A stretch of 64,000 bases of DNA from Flavobacterium frigoris PS1 (lineage in GTDB: Bacteria; Bacteroidota; Bacteroidia; Flavobacteriales; Flavobacteriaceae): contig NZ_AHKF01000020.1 of NCBI RefSeq assembly GCF_000252125.1, positions 62,001-126,000 of the forward strand, written 5' to 3'. Positions 38,833-47,153 of this stretch are shown one piece after another. The notes beneath the pieces were generated by a model that saw only the letters and a list, made by a program, of their open reading frames with translations, ran no database searches and was not told where the DNA came from. How positions within the stretch are numbered: the stretch's first letter is position 1; every line of letters starts with the position of its first letter. Both the position numbers and the translations under genes were made by a program.

Positions 38833-38903
38833 GGATAGTATTTTATGATGCAAATATAAAAACAATCAATTTGCTTTATAGTGTAAAATCCTATTTTGTT
38901 CGT

Positions 38904-38911
38904 TAAATTTG
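38904..38911 (+). promoter_or_regulatory. Promoter -7 box of dps
   Basis: TAAATTTG matches TAnnTTTG and ends 15 bases before the dps ATG. It lies in the oxyR-dps divergent region. Confidence 0.5.
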
Positions 38912-38926
38912 TTAAAAATACATCAC

Positions 38927-39400
38927 ATGAAAACAAATATTTTAGGTTTACCAGTTCAAGAGTCAGAATTAATAGTAACGGAATTAAATACTTTATTATC
39001 AAACTATCAAGTGTACTATCAAAACCTGAGAGGGATTCATTGGAATATTAGAGGGAAACGTTTCTTTGATTTGCATGTTAAGTTTGAAGAGCTTTATAAC
39101 GATTCGCAATTAAAGGTCGATATGATAGCTGAACGTGTTCTTACGCTTGGTGGGACACCACTACATACTTTTGAGGATTATATCAAAAACAATAAATTAG
39201 CTGTGGGTAAGAATATTTCCAATGATGAAAAAGCAATTCATTTAATTGTAAGTTCATTATCTGATTTATTAAGAATGGAAAGAGAAATTCTTGACAAGGC
39301 ATCTGCAATAAATGATGAAGGGACAAACTCGATGATGAGCGATTTTATAGTAGAACAAGAAAAAACCTTATGGATGATGCAAGCTTGGCTTGAAGAATAA
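38927..39400 (+). CDS. dps: Dps-family DNA-binding ferritin-like protein
   Basis: The 157-residue protein forms dodecamers that bind DNA and oxidise ferrous iron with hydrogen peroxide. The ferroxidase segment QNLRGIHWNIRGKRFFDLHVKF and ELYND (residues about 36-64) carries the conserved His, Asp and Glu ligands shared between subunits. A start six codons upstream (38909) is possible, but Met at 38927 fits the family and the -7 box position. OxyR is encoded divergently, so peroxide control is likely. A terminator hairpin follows. Confidence 0.95.
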   Translation: MKTNILGLPVQESELIVTELNTLLSNYQVYYQNLRGIHWNIRGKRFFDLHVKFEELYNDSQLKVDMIAERVLTLGGTPLHTFEDYIKNNKLAVGKNISNDEKAIHLIVSSLSDLLRMEREILDKASAINDEGTNSMMSDFIVEQEKTLWMMQAWLEE

Positions 39401-39422
39401 AAGAGATCGTTTTATGAAAATT

Positions 39423-39465
39423 AAACAGCAGCATACTAGTAAATTAGGAAGCTGCTGTTTTTTTT
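39423..39465 (+). terminator. Terminator of dps
   Basis: AAACAGCAGC and GCTGCTGTTT form a 10-bp stem around an 18-base loop, followed by T residues, 22 bases after the dps stop. Confidence 0.8.
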
Positions 39466-39502
39466 AAATGTTAAACTTTTATGAATTTTATTGGAGTTCC
39501 TT

Positions 39503-39531
39503 TTGGTTGTCTAAGTTAAAATTTACTTTTG
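39503..39531 (+). promoter_or_regulatory. Promoter of the small exported protein gene
   Basis: TTG (39503-39505) and TACTTTTG (39524-39531) are separated by 18 bases. The -7 box ends only five bases before the ATG at 39537, so the transcript would be nearly leaderless. Confidence 0.5.
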
Positions 39532-39536
39532 TGCTA

Positions 39537-39821
39537 ATGAAATTAATAGCTCGCATATTTTTATTCTTATTTATTGTCTTTCTAACAACTCCTACGATTG
39601 TTACGATGGTAAAAAAGTCATGCGATACTTCAAGATTTTTTAGTCTCTCAGAAGAAGAGCACGCTCAAAAAGAAATCAAAGTTTTTACCCGCTACGAAGA
39701 GATTCAAGTAGGATTCTTAATAGGTAAAAACAATAAATCAAGTCTTATACTTTCAGAAAATTTGTCTAAACACGATAATATTACTGCTAGCATATTTTCC
39801 CCTCCGCCAGATTTGGCATAA
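39537..39821 (+). CDS. Small exported or membrane protein of unknown function
   Basis: From Met at 39537 the 94-residue protein has a hydrophobic N terminus (LIARIFLFLFIVFLTTPTIV) and a polar remainder with KEIKVFTRYEEIQVGF and a Pro-rich end (SPPPDLA). The longer frame to 39468 would put the promoter inside the coding region. I do not recognise a family. The location before the SulP/carbonic anhydrase pair (82 bases) may be accidental. A role cannot be inferred. Confidence 0.6.
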   Translation: MKLIARIFLFLFIVFLTTPTIVTMVKKSCDTSRFFSLSEEEHAQKEIKVFTRYEEIQVGFLIGKNNKSSLILSENLSKHDNITASIFSPPPDLA

Positions 39822-39903
39822 TACTTCCGATTATATTTTAAAAAAAAATTAACTGTTTACATTTTTCAATGTAAGAGGTTTACGTATAATTTATTACAGT
39901 ATT

Positions 39904-41559
39904 ATGACAAAAAAAATTAATCTTTTTGCCAACCTTAAATCTGATTTTGCATCTGGTTTAGTGGTTTTTTTGGTGGCTCTACCCTTATGTTTAGGAATTG
40001 CAATGGCTTCTGGTGCGCCGTTATTTTCAGGAATTATTGCTGGAGTTATTGGCGGAATTGTAGTGGGATATTTAAGTACATCTCACATAAGTGTCGCAGG
40101 TCCTGCAGCTGGTTTAACTGCAATTGTTTTAACTGCAATCAGTGACTTAGGCGCTTTTGATGTCTTTTTATTGGCCGTTTTTATTGCGGGTTTATTGCAA
40201 TTGATATTAGGGTTTGTTAAGGCGGGAAGTATTTCTAATTATTTCCCAACAAATGTTATTGAAGGAATGTTAGCAGGAATTGGAATTATTATCGTTATGA
40301 AACAATTGCCTCATGCATTTGGTTATGATAATGATTTTGAAGGTGATTTATCCTTTTTACAATCTGATGGGACGAATACTTTTTCTTCATTATTAGGGGT
40401 TTTTGATCATATCCAATTAGGCTCAATCGTGGTTACAAGTATATCATTGATAATATTGATTTCATGGGATAAGCTCCCTTTTCTTAAAAAAATAAAATTA
40501 ATTCCTGGAGCATTAGTAGCGGTAGTATTGGGGGTTGTTTTGAATGAACTTTTTATTACTTCAGGGAGTTCATTAGCTATTGCAAAAGAACATTTAGTTT
40601 CTTTACCGGTTCCAACGTCTTTGGATGAGTTTAAATCAATAATTGTTACCCCAAATTTTTCGAGTATTCTAAACCCTCAGGTTTGGATTGTAGCTATGAC
40701 CATCGCTATTGTAGCCTCTATTGAAACACTTTTAAGTATTGAAGCTGCAGATAGAATGGATGTGCAAAGACGGTATACAAACACTAATATTGAGTTGAAA
40801 GCACAAGGAGTTGGTAATGTTATAAGTTCATTATTGGGAGGTTTACCATTAACATCTGTAATTGTTCGCTCTTCAGCAAATGCGAGTTCAGGCGCTAAGT
40901 CTAAGATGTCTGCAATGATTCATGGTCTTTTATTATTGATTAGTGTTTTGGTAGTTCCGTTTATCTTGAATAAAATCCCGCTGGCTACTTTAGCCGCAAT
41001 TTTAATTTTAGTAGGGTATAAATTAGCTAAACCAGCAACTTTTAAACATTTTTGGGAAAAAGGAAAATATCAATTCATTCCTTTTATCGCGACCTTACTA
41101 GCCGTTGTATTTATGGATTTATTGAAAGGTGTCGCACTGGGAATTATAATTAGTATCATTTTTGTTCTTAGAGGAAATCTAAAAAGAGCCTATAGTTTTA
41201 AAAAGGAAGAATATGAGGATGGAGATATCATTCATATCGATTTAGCTCAGGAGGTTTCTTTTTTGAATAAAGCTGCGATAAAAAGTACACTTAATGATAT
41301 TCCTGAAAACTCTAAAGTAATAATAAATGCCCAAGATACTGTTTATATAGCCCATGATATCTTAGACTTAATACGTGAATTTAAAGAAACTCGAGCAATT
41401 GATGAAAATATCAAAGTTAAACTGAAAGGGTTTAAAAAGGCATATGATTTAGATAATTCACCAGAGACAGCAAATCATGTATCATTCGAACATTATTATG
41501 ATGTTGCTAAAAGAGTAATAGTTAAAAAAGAAGTGGTTAAAGAAAATTTTGATAATTAA
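39904..41559 (+). CDS. SulP-family anion permease with STAS domain (bicarbonate/sulfate type)
   Basis: The 551-residue inner-membrane transporter has about ten to twelve helices (residues 15-430) and a C-terminal STAS domain (about 440-540). The family signature appears as VVFLVALPLCLGIAMASGAP near residues 22-41 and as HISVAGPAAGLTAIVL. Substrates in SulP include sulfate and bicarbonate. The next gene encodes a beta-carbonic anhydrase 102 bases downstream on the same strand, which favours bicarbonate or CO2-linked transport, as in BicA-like systems; this is context inference. Confidence 0.93.
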   Translation: MTKKINLFANLKSDFASGLVVFLVALPLCLGIAMASGAPLFSGIIAGVIGGIVVGYLSTSHISVAGPAAGLTAIVLTAISDLGAFDVFLLAVFIAGLLQLILGFVKAGSISNYFPTNVIEGMLAGIGIIIVMKQLPHAFGYDNDFEGDLSFLQSDGTNTFSSLLGVFDHIQLGSIVVTSISLIILISWDKLPFLKKIKLIPGALVAVVLGVVLNELFITSGSSLAIAKEHLVSLPVPTSLDEFKSIIVTPNFSSILNPQVWIVAMTIAIVASIETLLSIEAADRMDVQRRYTNTNIELKAQGVGNVISSLLGGLPLTSVIVRSSANASSGAKSKMSAMIHGLLLLISVLVVPFILNKIPLATLAAILILVGYKLAKPATFKHFWEKGKYQFIPFIATLLAVVFMDLLKGVALGIIISIIFVLRGNLKRAYSFKKEEYEDGDIIHIDLAQEVSFLNKAAIKSTLNDIPENSKVIINAQDTVYIAHDILDLIREFKETRAIDENIKVKLKGFKKAYDLDNSPETANHVSFEHYYDVAKRVIVKKEVVKENFDN

Positions 41560-41661
41560 TTAAAATAAGAATATTTCTATGTAATTTGGAGCTTAAAAAG
41601 AATTTTCTTTACAATGCTTTTTAAGACGAGATAGAATTGATTATTTATAAAACATAAAAAA

Positions 41662-42297
41662 ATGAGTGATTTTTATAAAAAAATATTAGATAATAATAAG
41701 GAATGGGTTCAGAATGCTTTAGCAAAAGACCCTAATTTTTTTGCAGACTTAGCCAAAGGGCAAACACCACCATTATTGTGGATAGGATGTTCTGATAGTC
41801 GTGTGCCTGCAAATGAAATCATTGGCGCAAAGCCAGGTGAAGTTTTTGTACACAGAAACATTGCTAACATGGTTGTACATTCTGATATGAATATGTTGAG
41901 TGTACTAGATTATGCAGTTAATATTCTGAAAGTAAAGCATGTGATTGTATGTGGTCACTACGGTTGTGGTGGTGTAAAAGCTGCAATGGGAAACCAATCT
42001 ATAGGGATTATTGATAACTGGATTCGTCATATTAAGGATGTTTACCGCTTACATAATGCATATTTAGATTCAATTGAAGATGAAACGGAGCGTTTTAATA
42101 CTTTTGTTGAGATTAATGCTAAGGAACAGGTTTTTGACTTGTCAAAGACGTCGATCGTACAGGCTGCCTGGAAAAATGGCCAGGAATTAAGCATTCATGG
42201 TTGGGTATACGGATTGAATTCTGGTTTTGTAACCGACTTAGGTGTTAATATTAGTTCTAATAAAGATTTAGACGAAGTGTTTCAATTACAGTTTTAA
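41662..42297 (+). CDS. Beta-class carbonic anhydrase
   Basis: The 211-residue enzyme interconverts CO2 and bicarbonate. Zinc ligands and catalytic dyad are visible in CSDSRVPANE (Cys, Asp, Arg) and HYGCGGVKAAM (His, Cys). Wording and length match the E. coli Can-type clade of beta-carbonic anhydrases. It is cytoplasmic, with no signal peptide. It follows the SulP transporter gene in the same direction and is followed by a terminator, so the two likely form a bicarbonate-handling operon that supplies carboxylases. Confidence 0.96.
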   Translation: MSDFYKKILDNNKEWVQNALAKDPNFFADLAKGQTPPLLWIGCSDSRVPANEIIGAKPGEVFVHRNIANMVVHSDMNMLSVLDYAVNILKVKHVIVCGHYGCGGVKAAMGNQSIGIIDNWIRHIKDVYRLHNAYLDSIEDETERFNTFVEINAKEQVFDLSKTSIVQAAWKNGQELSIHGWVYGLNSGFVTDLGVNISSNKDLDEVFQLQF

Positions 42298-42302
42298 AAT
42301 AT

Positions 42303-42330
42303 AAAAATCCGCTGAAAAGCGGATTTTTTT
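42303..42330. terminator. Terminator of the SulP-carbonic anhydrase operon
   Basis: AAAAATCCGCT and AGCGGATTTTT form an 11-bp stem with a GAAA loop, six bases after the carbonic anhydrase stop. It can also serve the convergent LETM1-related gene. Confidence 0.9.
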
Positions 42331-42331
42331 T

Positions 42332-43531
42332 TTATTCTATATCTAAGTTCTCGTTAAAAGCAGAGGGGAGTAATTTGGGTATAAACTTAATTAATATTGG
42401 TAACAAAAGGCTTCCTCCAGGTAATAAAAAAATGGTTAGTGAAGGAACAGATTTACAAATATCTAACAACTGTTTTTTTACTTTTTTCTTTTCTTTAGGG
42501 TCTAAATCACGACGTGTCGAAATGGCGAGTAAAATCATCAATTCTTTACTTTGAATAATTTCTTTAACTAATCTGTTTTTATTACGACTTATTAATGTGA
42601 TAACGCTTTGTGTAGTCTGGTCATAGAAATGCTTAACAGGATTAGAATAATTAAAGTAGGGGATGTCTTTTTTATGCTTAACTATAAAGTCATCTGTACT
42701 TTTTATACTATCTGCTACAAAATCGTCAGAAACTGAAATTAGTTCAGCTAATTTATGTAAAAAGTAGACTTCTTCATTTTCAATTTTTCCATCACTCCAC
42801 AAGGCCATGCCTGCAATGTCTATCAGATAAAATTTTTCCAAATCAGAAGTGAAATAGCTTAAGTCTAATTCTTCTAAATTCTGGGTATTTATTTTTGAAA
42901 ATTTACTGTATCGTACTGATGCTTCAAAAAGTTTAATCAGTAAATCGTCATAATTGGATTTATTGGTTTTAGTTTTCAATGCGAGCGAAACAATACTGAT
43001 GACAGCTTCTTCAATTTTTTTTAGATATTTTTCTGGAATTTCGCCATGCATCAAATATTGGCGAAAAGCCAAAACATCAATAAATAGTAACGCATTGGTT
43101 ACGATATGTGAAAAGTTTTTACTGATTATATCGATATTGGTTTGTACTCTTTCATCAATTATTTTTTCCAAATTTAAAGAGGGGGAACCATGTGGCAATA
43201 CTTTCTTAAACAAGTTGAATCCCTGTGGATTCATTTCGTCATAAAACCCCAAAACTTTAGATATAAAGGCAGCGGAATTAATTTCCTGTGTAGTTAGACC
43301 ATAAATGGCATTTAAGGTGTTTAGTAATGCAACTTTCGGAATCTCATTTTGAACCCAACCTTTGGTTTCAATAGGAACATTTGTTTCGAATGACACAATA
43401 TGACCATATATAAAACCTGTTTTTCTGATATTCTGATAAAAAAGTTCCGGAATCTGGTAGACAGTTTGTTCCGTTAGTTTTTGTTTAAGAAAATATTTGT
43501 CTATCCAACCTGTTGCCGAAGGGTTAATCAT
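42332..43531 (-). CDS. LETM1-related (TerB-like plus LETM1-like) protein
   Basis: This 399-residue protein has a helical N-terminal half, a TerB-like segment around residues 240-290 (LIDIAGMALWSDGKIENEEVYFLHKL), and a C-terminal LETM1-like motif (SVPSLTIFLLPGGSLLLPI then LIKFIPKLLPSAF). I recall Flavobacteriaceae relatives being annotated as LETM1-related biofilm-associated proteins. The hydrophobic C-terminal segment may associate with membrane. The mechanism is unknown. It is convergent to carbonic anhydrase across a shared terminator. Confidence 0.75.
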   Translation of the reverse strand: MINPSATGWIDKYFLKQKLTEQTVYQIPELFYQNIRKTGFIYGHIVSFETNVPIETKGWVQNEIPKVALLNTLNAIYGLTTQEINSAAFISKVLGFYDEMNPQGFNLFKKVLPHGSPSLNLEKIIDERVQTNIDIISKNFSHIVTNALLFIDVLAFRQYLMHGEIPEKYLKKIEEAVISIVSLALKTKTNKSNYDDLLIKLFEASVRYSKFSKINTQNLEELDLSYFTSDLEKFYLIDIAGMALWSDGKIENEEVYFLHKLAELISVSDDFVADSIKSTDDFIVKHKKDIPYFNYSNPVKHFYDQTTQSVITLISRNKNRLVKEIIQSKELMILLAISTRRDLDPKEKKKVKKQLLDICKSVPSLTIFLLPGGSLLLPILIKFIPKLLPSAFNENLDIE

Positions 43532-43612
43532 TGTTCTATTTTAAAAATGTAAAGCTAAGTTTATTTATGAATTTATTTAAAACGCAAGCTTCAATTAATA
43601 ATTAAATTGCTG

Positions 43613-44175
43613 TTAATTTTTTGCTTTAAGGTTCTTCTGGCAGCAATTGATTATTTCTGTAATCTTATTGTTTCGTGTTGCTCCTCGTTTTGCTTGATTG
43701 AGCTAATAGAGTTAGTTTTTCCTTTAGGTTGGGCTCAAAGCCAAGTATTGCTAGTCTTTTTGTTGTCTTCAAATGCGATTTGTAAATCTGATGGAACTAT
43801 TAAATCTGCTACTTCATCTACTGAAGTCCAAGTTCTATTTGTTTTGGCAGTTTCAAATTTGGTTAATCCACTTTGATGCATTAGGTTTTCAAGCAACAGT
43901 TTTTAAATTTACGATTCATCTAGTTTATTCCAGGTACTTCTATCTTTTCTAGGTGTAAATAATTGCTTTCTCTTTTCGGAATCTAATCTTTTTACAGTCG
44001 AATCAATTTAGCCTTAGCAAACTGCTGCTTGAACGGCCTCTTCCCAACGCATACTCTCAAAGGACTATCTACTTCATAAGTAAATAAATACCTATTGCAT
44101 CCGAATGGTTTTCATGAAGGCAATTCCACCATTCTATCAAGTTTTTGAAATAATGGAGTTGTTTTTCCTCCAGAC
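43613..44175 (-). pseudogene. Decayed YdeI/OmpD-associated-family gene
   Basis: Read on the minus strand in several frames, this stretch preserves the order of a YdeI-family protein: NLIEWWNCLHENHSDAIGIY, then YEVDSPL, ESMRWEEAVQAAVC, IDSTVKRLDSEKRKQLFTPR, KDRSTWNKL, LLENLMHQSGLTKFETAK, WTSVDEVADLIVPSDLQIAF, and a tail ending NKITEIINCC. At least two in-frame stops interrupt it (TAA-GGC-TAA where FGW is expected), and several one-base frameshifts are present. The N terminus is eroded. YdeI relatives are linked to bacteriocin and stress protection. It is clearly inactive as a full-length protein. sodC begins 21 bases upstream on the same strand. Confidence 0.85.
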
Positions 44176-44195
44176 CGGTTTTTCCTTGAAATGTT

Positions 44196-44723
44196 TTATT
44201 TAATAATAGCTGAACAAGCTACTCTTGCACCTGCATTTCCCGAGGGCTGAGAAACAAAATCATCTGCTCCTTGATGGACAATCAATCCTTTACCAAGAAT
44301 GTCTTTTGTAGGATCTCCAGATCCTATATTCCATTCGTCAGTTGTTAAAGTTATAGTTCCGTTTCCATTTGCATCAGCGGTAAAGTTACCAATATCTCCC
44401 TTGTGATATTCGCCAATACCCCACTTTCCGTGTTTTTTGAAGGTAGGATTCCAGTGTCCTCCAGCTGAGCTTCCATCTGCTGCTGAGCAATCTGATTTCT
44501 CATGAATATGGATGGCGTGAATTCCTGGCTGTAGACCTGCTAATTTAGCAACGAAAGTAACTTTACCGTTTTTTTCTATAAAAGTAGCTGTGCCAGAAAC
44601 ATTACTGTCGCTTTTAGGTTCAAAAGTAATTTCTAATTTTTTAGAGTCATTAGAGTTACTATTAGTTTTACAACCAATAAGGACCGCAATGATAAGTGCT
44701 GTTGAAAGTATGATTTTCTTCAT
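44196..44723 (-). CDS. sodC: Copper/zinc superoxide dismutase, lipoprotein
   Basis: The 175-residue enzyme dismutates superoxide outside the cytoplasm. The N terminus is a lipoprotein signal with lipobox LIGC (Cys18). Metal-binding and disulfide motifs are AIHIHEKSDCSAADGSSAGG followed by HWNP, then HGKWGIGEYHKGDIGNF, GKGLIVHQGADDF and the C-terminal GNAGARVACSAI. All His ligands expected for Cu and Zn are visible, so it should be active. The stop is followed by a decayed YdeI-family pseudogene. It joins katG and dps as oxidative-stress genes of this window. Confidence 0.96.
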   Translation of the reverse strand: MKKIILSTALIIAVLIGCKTNSNSNDSKKLEITFEPKSDSNVSGTATFIEKNGKVTFVAKLAGLQPGIHAIHIHEKSDCSAADGSSAGGHWNPTFKKHGKWGIGEYHKGDIGNFTADANGNGTITLTTDEWNIGSGDPTKDILGKGLIVHQGADDFVSQPSGNAGARVACSAIIK

Positions 44724-45512
44724 GATTTTTGTTTTTTTAGAATTTTATATAAAATTACATATAAATCAGCATCATAAGGTATAATTTTAGCTAAAATATG
44801 TAGTAGGAAGATTTGGTAAATTAATTGAATTCTTTAAAAATGTTGCTGAGTAGTAAGGAACAAGACTATAGCAAGGAATTCTTTTTTTAATTATGTATTT
44901 AGCGCAAGGAAATTAGCTGTAGTTTTAGAATGATACAGTACGTATATATAGTAGTATAGCAGTTTTTTTTTGACAATAGTTAGTATAATAGCCTCTATTT
45001 GAAGTTTTTGATCTTTATTAATGCCTTTTTTTAGTAATAAAAATGTAAATTACATAAAATTAGGTTTTTATTAGTGTCATATTCTCTGAAATAACTCCTA
45101 TTGCGCATTTATGGCGGTTTAGGCTACTTTTTTCACTAAATTTGCAGTCCAATATTTTGCTTTTTTAAGACTGTTTTTAATTAATCAGGTTGACATTGAT
45201 TAGAGATCTTTAATCATTTACTCATTTAAGTTTTTTCTATATACACGCTATGGCTTTAGTCATTAGTACATGCTGTAATTTTGCTTTTATTCAGAAAAAA
45301 GCCTTCAGATTTACTGATTTTTATAGGAATGTAATCGGGGAATTAGTCTCCGCGGGAAGTATATATCCTTTTTTTTTTTTTGAATATCGCGGAAGGCAGT
45401 TATTTCTGCTTTAAGATTAATATTGGGTGGTTACGATTATTAGGTTTTATATATAAATGGAGGGTTAGATGCTCTCATAGAAATTAAATTACATTAAATA
45501 ACAAAATGATTT
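44724..45512. other. 789-base gap between divergent sodC and BCCT transporter genes
   Basis: No credible gene is visible. A promoter-like TAAATTTGCAGTCC occurs at 45137. A reading frame of about 55 codons from 45250 to 45414 lacks any recognisable protein feature. A 13-T run (45369-45381) sits between short CCGCG/CGCGG arms. The rest is AT-rich. If the promoter drives the BCCT gene, its leader would be about 365 bases. Confidence 0.5.
45137..45144 (+). promoter_or_regulatory. Promoter -7 box, 369 bases upstream of the BCCT gene
   Basis: TAAATTTG followed by CAGTCC is a strong match to Flavobacterium promoters. A long untranslated leader or a small RNA would start here; neither is proven. Confidence 0.45.
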
Positions 45513-47153
45513 ATGGCTAAGAAGATTATAAGAAGTGATGAGAGGAAATCCATTTTTGGATTGGATGTTAATGGGCCTGTGTTTTTTACATCGGCGATTA
45601 TCATCATCATCATAATAGCACTAACGCTGATGTTTAAAGACGGAGCGGAACACGTTTTTACCGCAATTCAGAATTTTGTCGCTAACAAAGCAGGTTGGTT
45701 TTTTATATTAAGTGTCAATATTTTTCTGATATTTATGGTTTATCTGGCCTTCAGTAAATTTGGTCACTTAAGGATTGGAGGGCAAAACGCAAAACCCGAG
45801 TTTAAAACGCTTTCTTGGTTCGCGATGCTTTTTAGTGCGGGAATGGGAATTGGATTGTTGTTTTGGAGTATTTCAGAACCAGTTTATCATTTTCTGAGTC
45901 CACCAATGGCAGAAGGCGGAAGCGCTGAAGCGGCTAAGGAAGCTATGAGGTTTACCTTTTTGCACTGGGGCTTTCACGCTTGGGCAGTCTATGCATTGGT
46001 AGGATTATCACTAGCGTATTTTACCTATTCACGCGGACTTCCACTTACTATAAGATCTATTTTTTATCCTTATTTAGGAGATAGAATTTACGGGAAAATT
46101 GGAGATGCTATTGATATTTTTGCGGTAATTGCGACTTTATTTGGTCTTGCTACATCTTTAGGAATGGGAGTGCAACAAATTGCTGCAGGATTAAATCACC
46201 TCTGGGGAATAGATAGCGGCGTACAGACTCAAATTCTTCTAATTGCAGGAATAACAGCAATTGCTACTGTTTCAGTTGTTTTAGGAGTAGATAAGGGGGT
46301 GCGAATCCTGAGTGAGTGGAATATGAGAATAGCGTTGCTATTTCTTTTGATAGTTGTGGTTTTAGGACCGACGATCTTTATTTTTAAATCGTTTGTACAA
46401 AATACAGGAAATTATTTATCTAGTATTCTAGAACTTTCAACATGGACAGAAAGCTATACTGGTTCTAACTGGCAAAATGCCTGGACCGTTTTTTACTGGG
46501 GATGGTGGATTGCTTGGTCTCCTTTCGTAGGGATGTTTATTGCTCGTATTTCTAAAGGACGTACCGTGCGTGAGTTTATTTTGGGAGTTTTATTAGTGCC
46601 TTCCCTTGTAACTTTTTTCTGGATTACAGCTTTTGGAAGCACAGCTTTACATATGACACTTCTGGGAGATGATACCATTGCAAATGCAGTGAATGATAAC
46701 GTTGCCACTGCACTGTTTGTGTTTTTGGAAGATTATCCTTTTGCATTTTATCTTAACATAATTGCTATAATTTTAATTGCAGGATTCTTTATTACCTCTT
46801 CAGATTCTGGATCTTTAGTGGTTGATAATTTAACTTCCGGAGGTAAAATTGATGCTCCAGTAGGTCAAAGAATATTTTGGGCTCTTGCTGAAGGTGGTGT
46901 TGCTGCGGTACTTTTAATAGGTGGTGGATTACAGGCGCTTCAAACAGCAACCATAGTTACTGGATTGCCTTTTGCCGTGATTTTAATAGTCATGTGTTTT
47001 TCACTTTACAAAGGCTTAAGTGAAGACCTGAAGAAATTGCAAAAACGAGAATCACAAAAAGACCTCGAAAATTACGAGGAAATCGTTTCTGACATCGTTA
47101 AAAAACAAAGTATTATTAGCAAAACAAAATTAAACAACCCCAATAATGACTGA
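45513..47153 (+). CDS. BCCT-family glycine betaine/carnitine/choline transporter
   Basis: The 546-residue inner-membrane transporter has twelve predicted helices. The BCCT motifs include GMGIGLLFWSISEPVYHF near residues 111-128 and WGWWIAWSPFVGMFIARISK with the conserved Trp box, then GRTVREFILG. A glycine-rich segment in helix 1 suggests Na+- or H+-coupled uptake, but the ion and substrate are not settled. Its C-terminal cytoplasmic tail is short and charged. The stop overlaps the start of a universal stress protein gene by 8 bases, so translation is coupled and osmotic or stress control of the transporter is plausible. Confidence 0.95.
   Translation: MAKKIIRSDERKSIFGLDVNGPVFFTSAIIIIIIIALTLMFKDGAEHVFTAIQNFVANKAGWFFILSVNIFLIFMVYLAFSKFGHLRIGGQNAKPEFKTLSWFAMLFSAGMGIGLLFWSISEPVYHFLSPPMAEGGSAEAAKEAMRFTFLHWGFHAWAVYALVGLSLAYFTYSRGLPLTIRSIFYPYLGDRIYGKIGDAIDIFAVIATLFGLATSLGMGVQQIAAGLNHLWGIDSGVQTQILLIAGITAIATVSVVLGVDKGVRILSEWNMRIALLFLLIVVVLGPTIFIFKSFVQNTGNYLSSILELSTWTESYTGSNWQNAWTVFYWGWWIAWSPFVGMFIARISKGRTVREFILGVLLVPSLVTFFWITAFGSTALHMTLLGDDTIANAVNDNVATALFVFLEDYPFAFYLNIIAIILIAGFFITSSDSGSLVVDNLTSGGKIDAPVGQRIFWALAEGGVAAVLLIGGGLQALQTATIVTGLPFAVILIVMCFSLYKGLSEDLKKLQKRESQKDLENYEEIVSDIVKKQSIISKTKLNNPNND

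Noticed and set aside
38833-38926. OxyR-like site in the oxyR-dps region
   Set aside because: ATAG and CTAT words occur (for example ATAG-N9-CTAT), but none has the seven-base spacing, so no site is claimed.
43607-43876. 89-codon plus-strand ORF
   Set aside because: It is antisense to a recognisable decayed YdeI-family gene and shows no family resemblance of its own.
45250-45414. Plus-strand frame of about 55 codons before the BCCT gene
   Set aside because: It includes a homopolymeric Phe run from the T tract, lacks a recognisable domain, and has no conserved start context.
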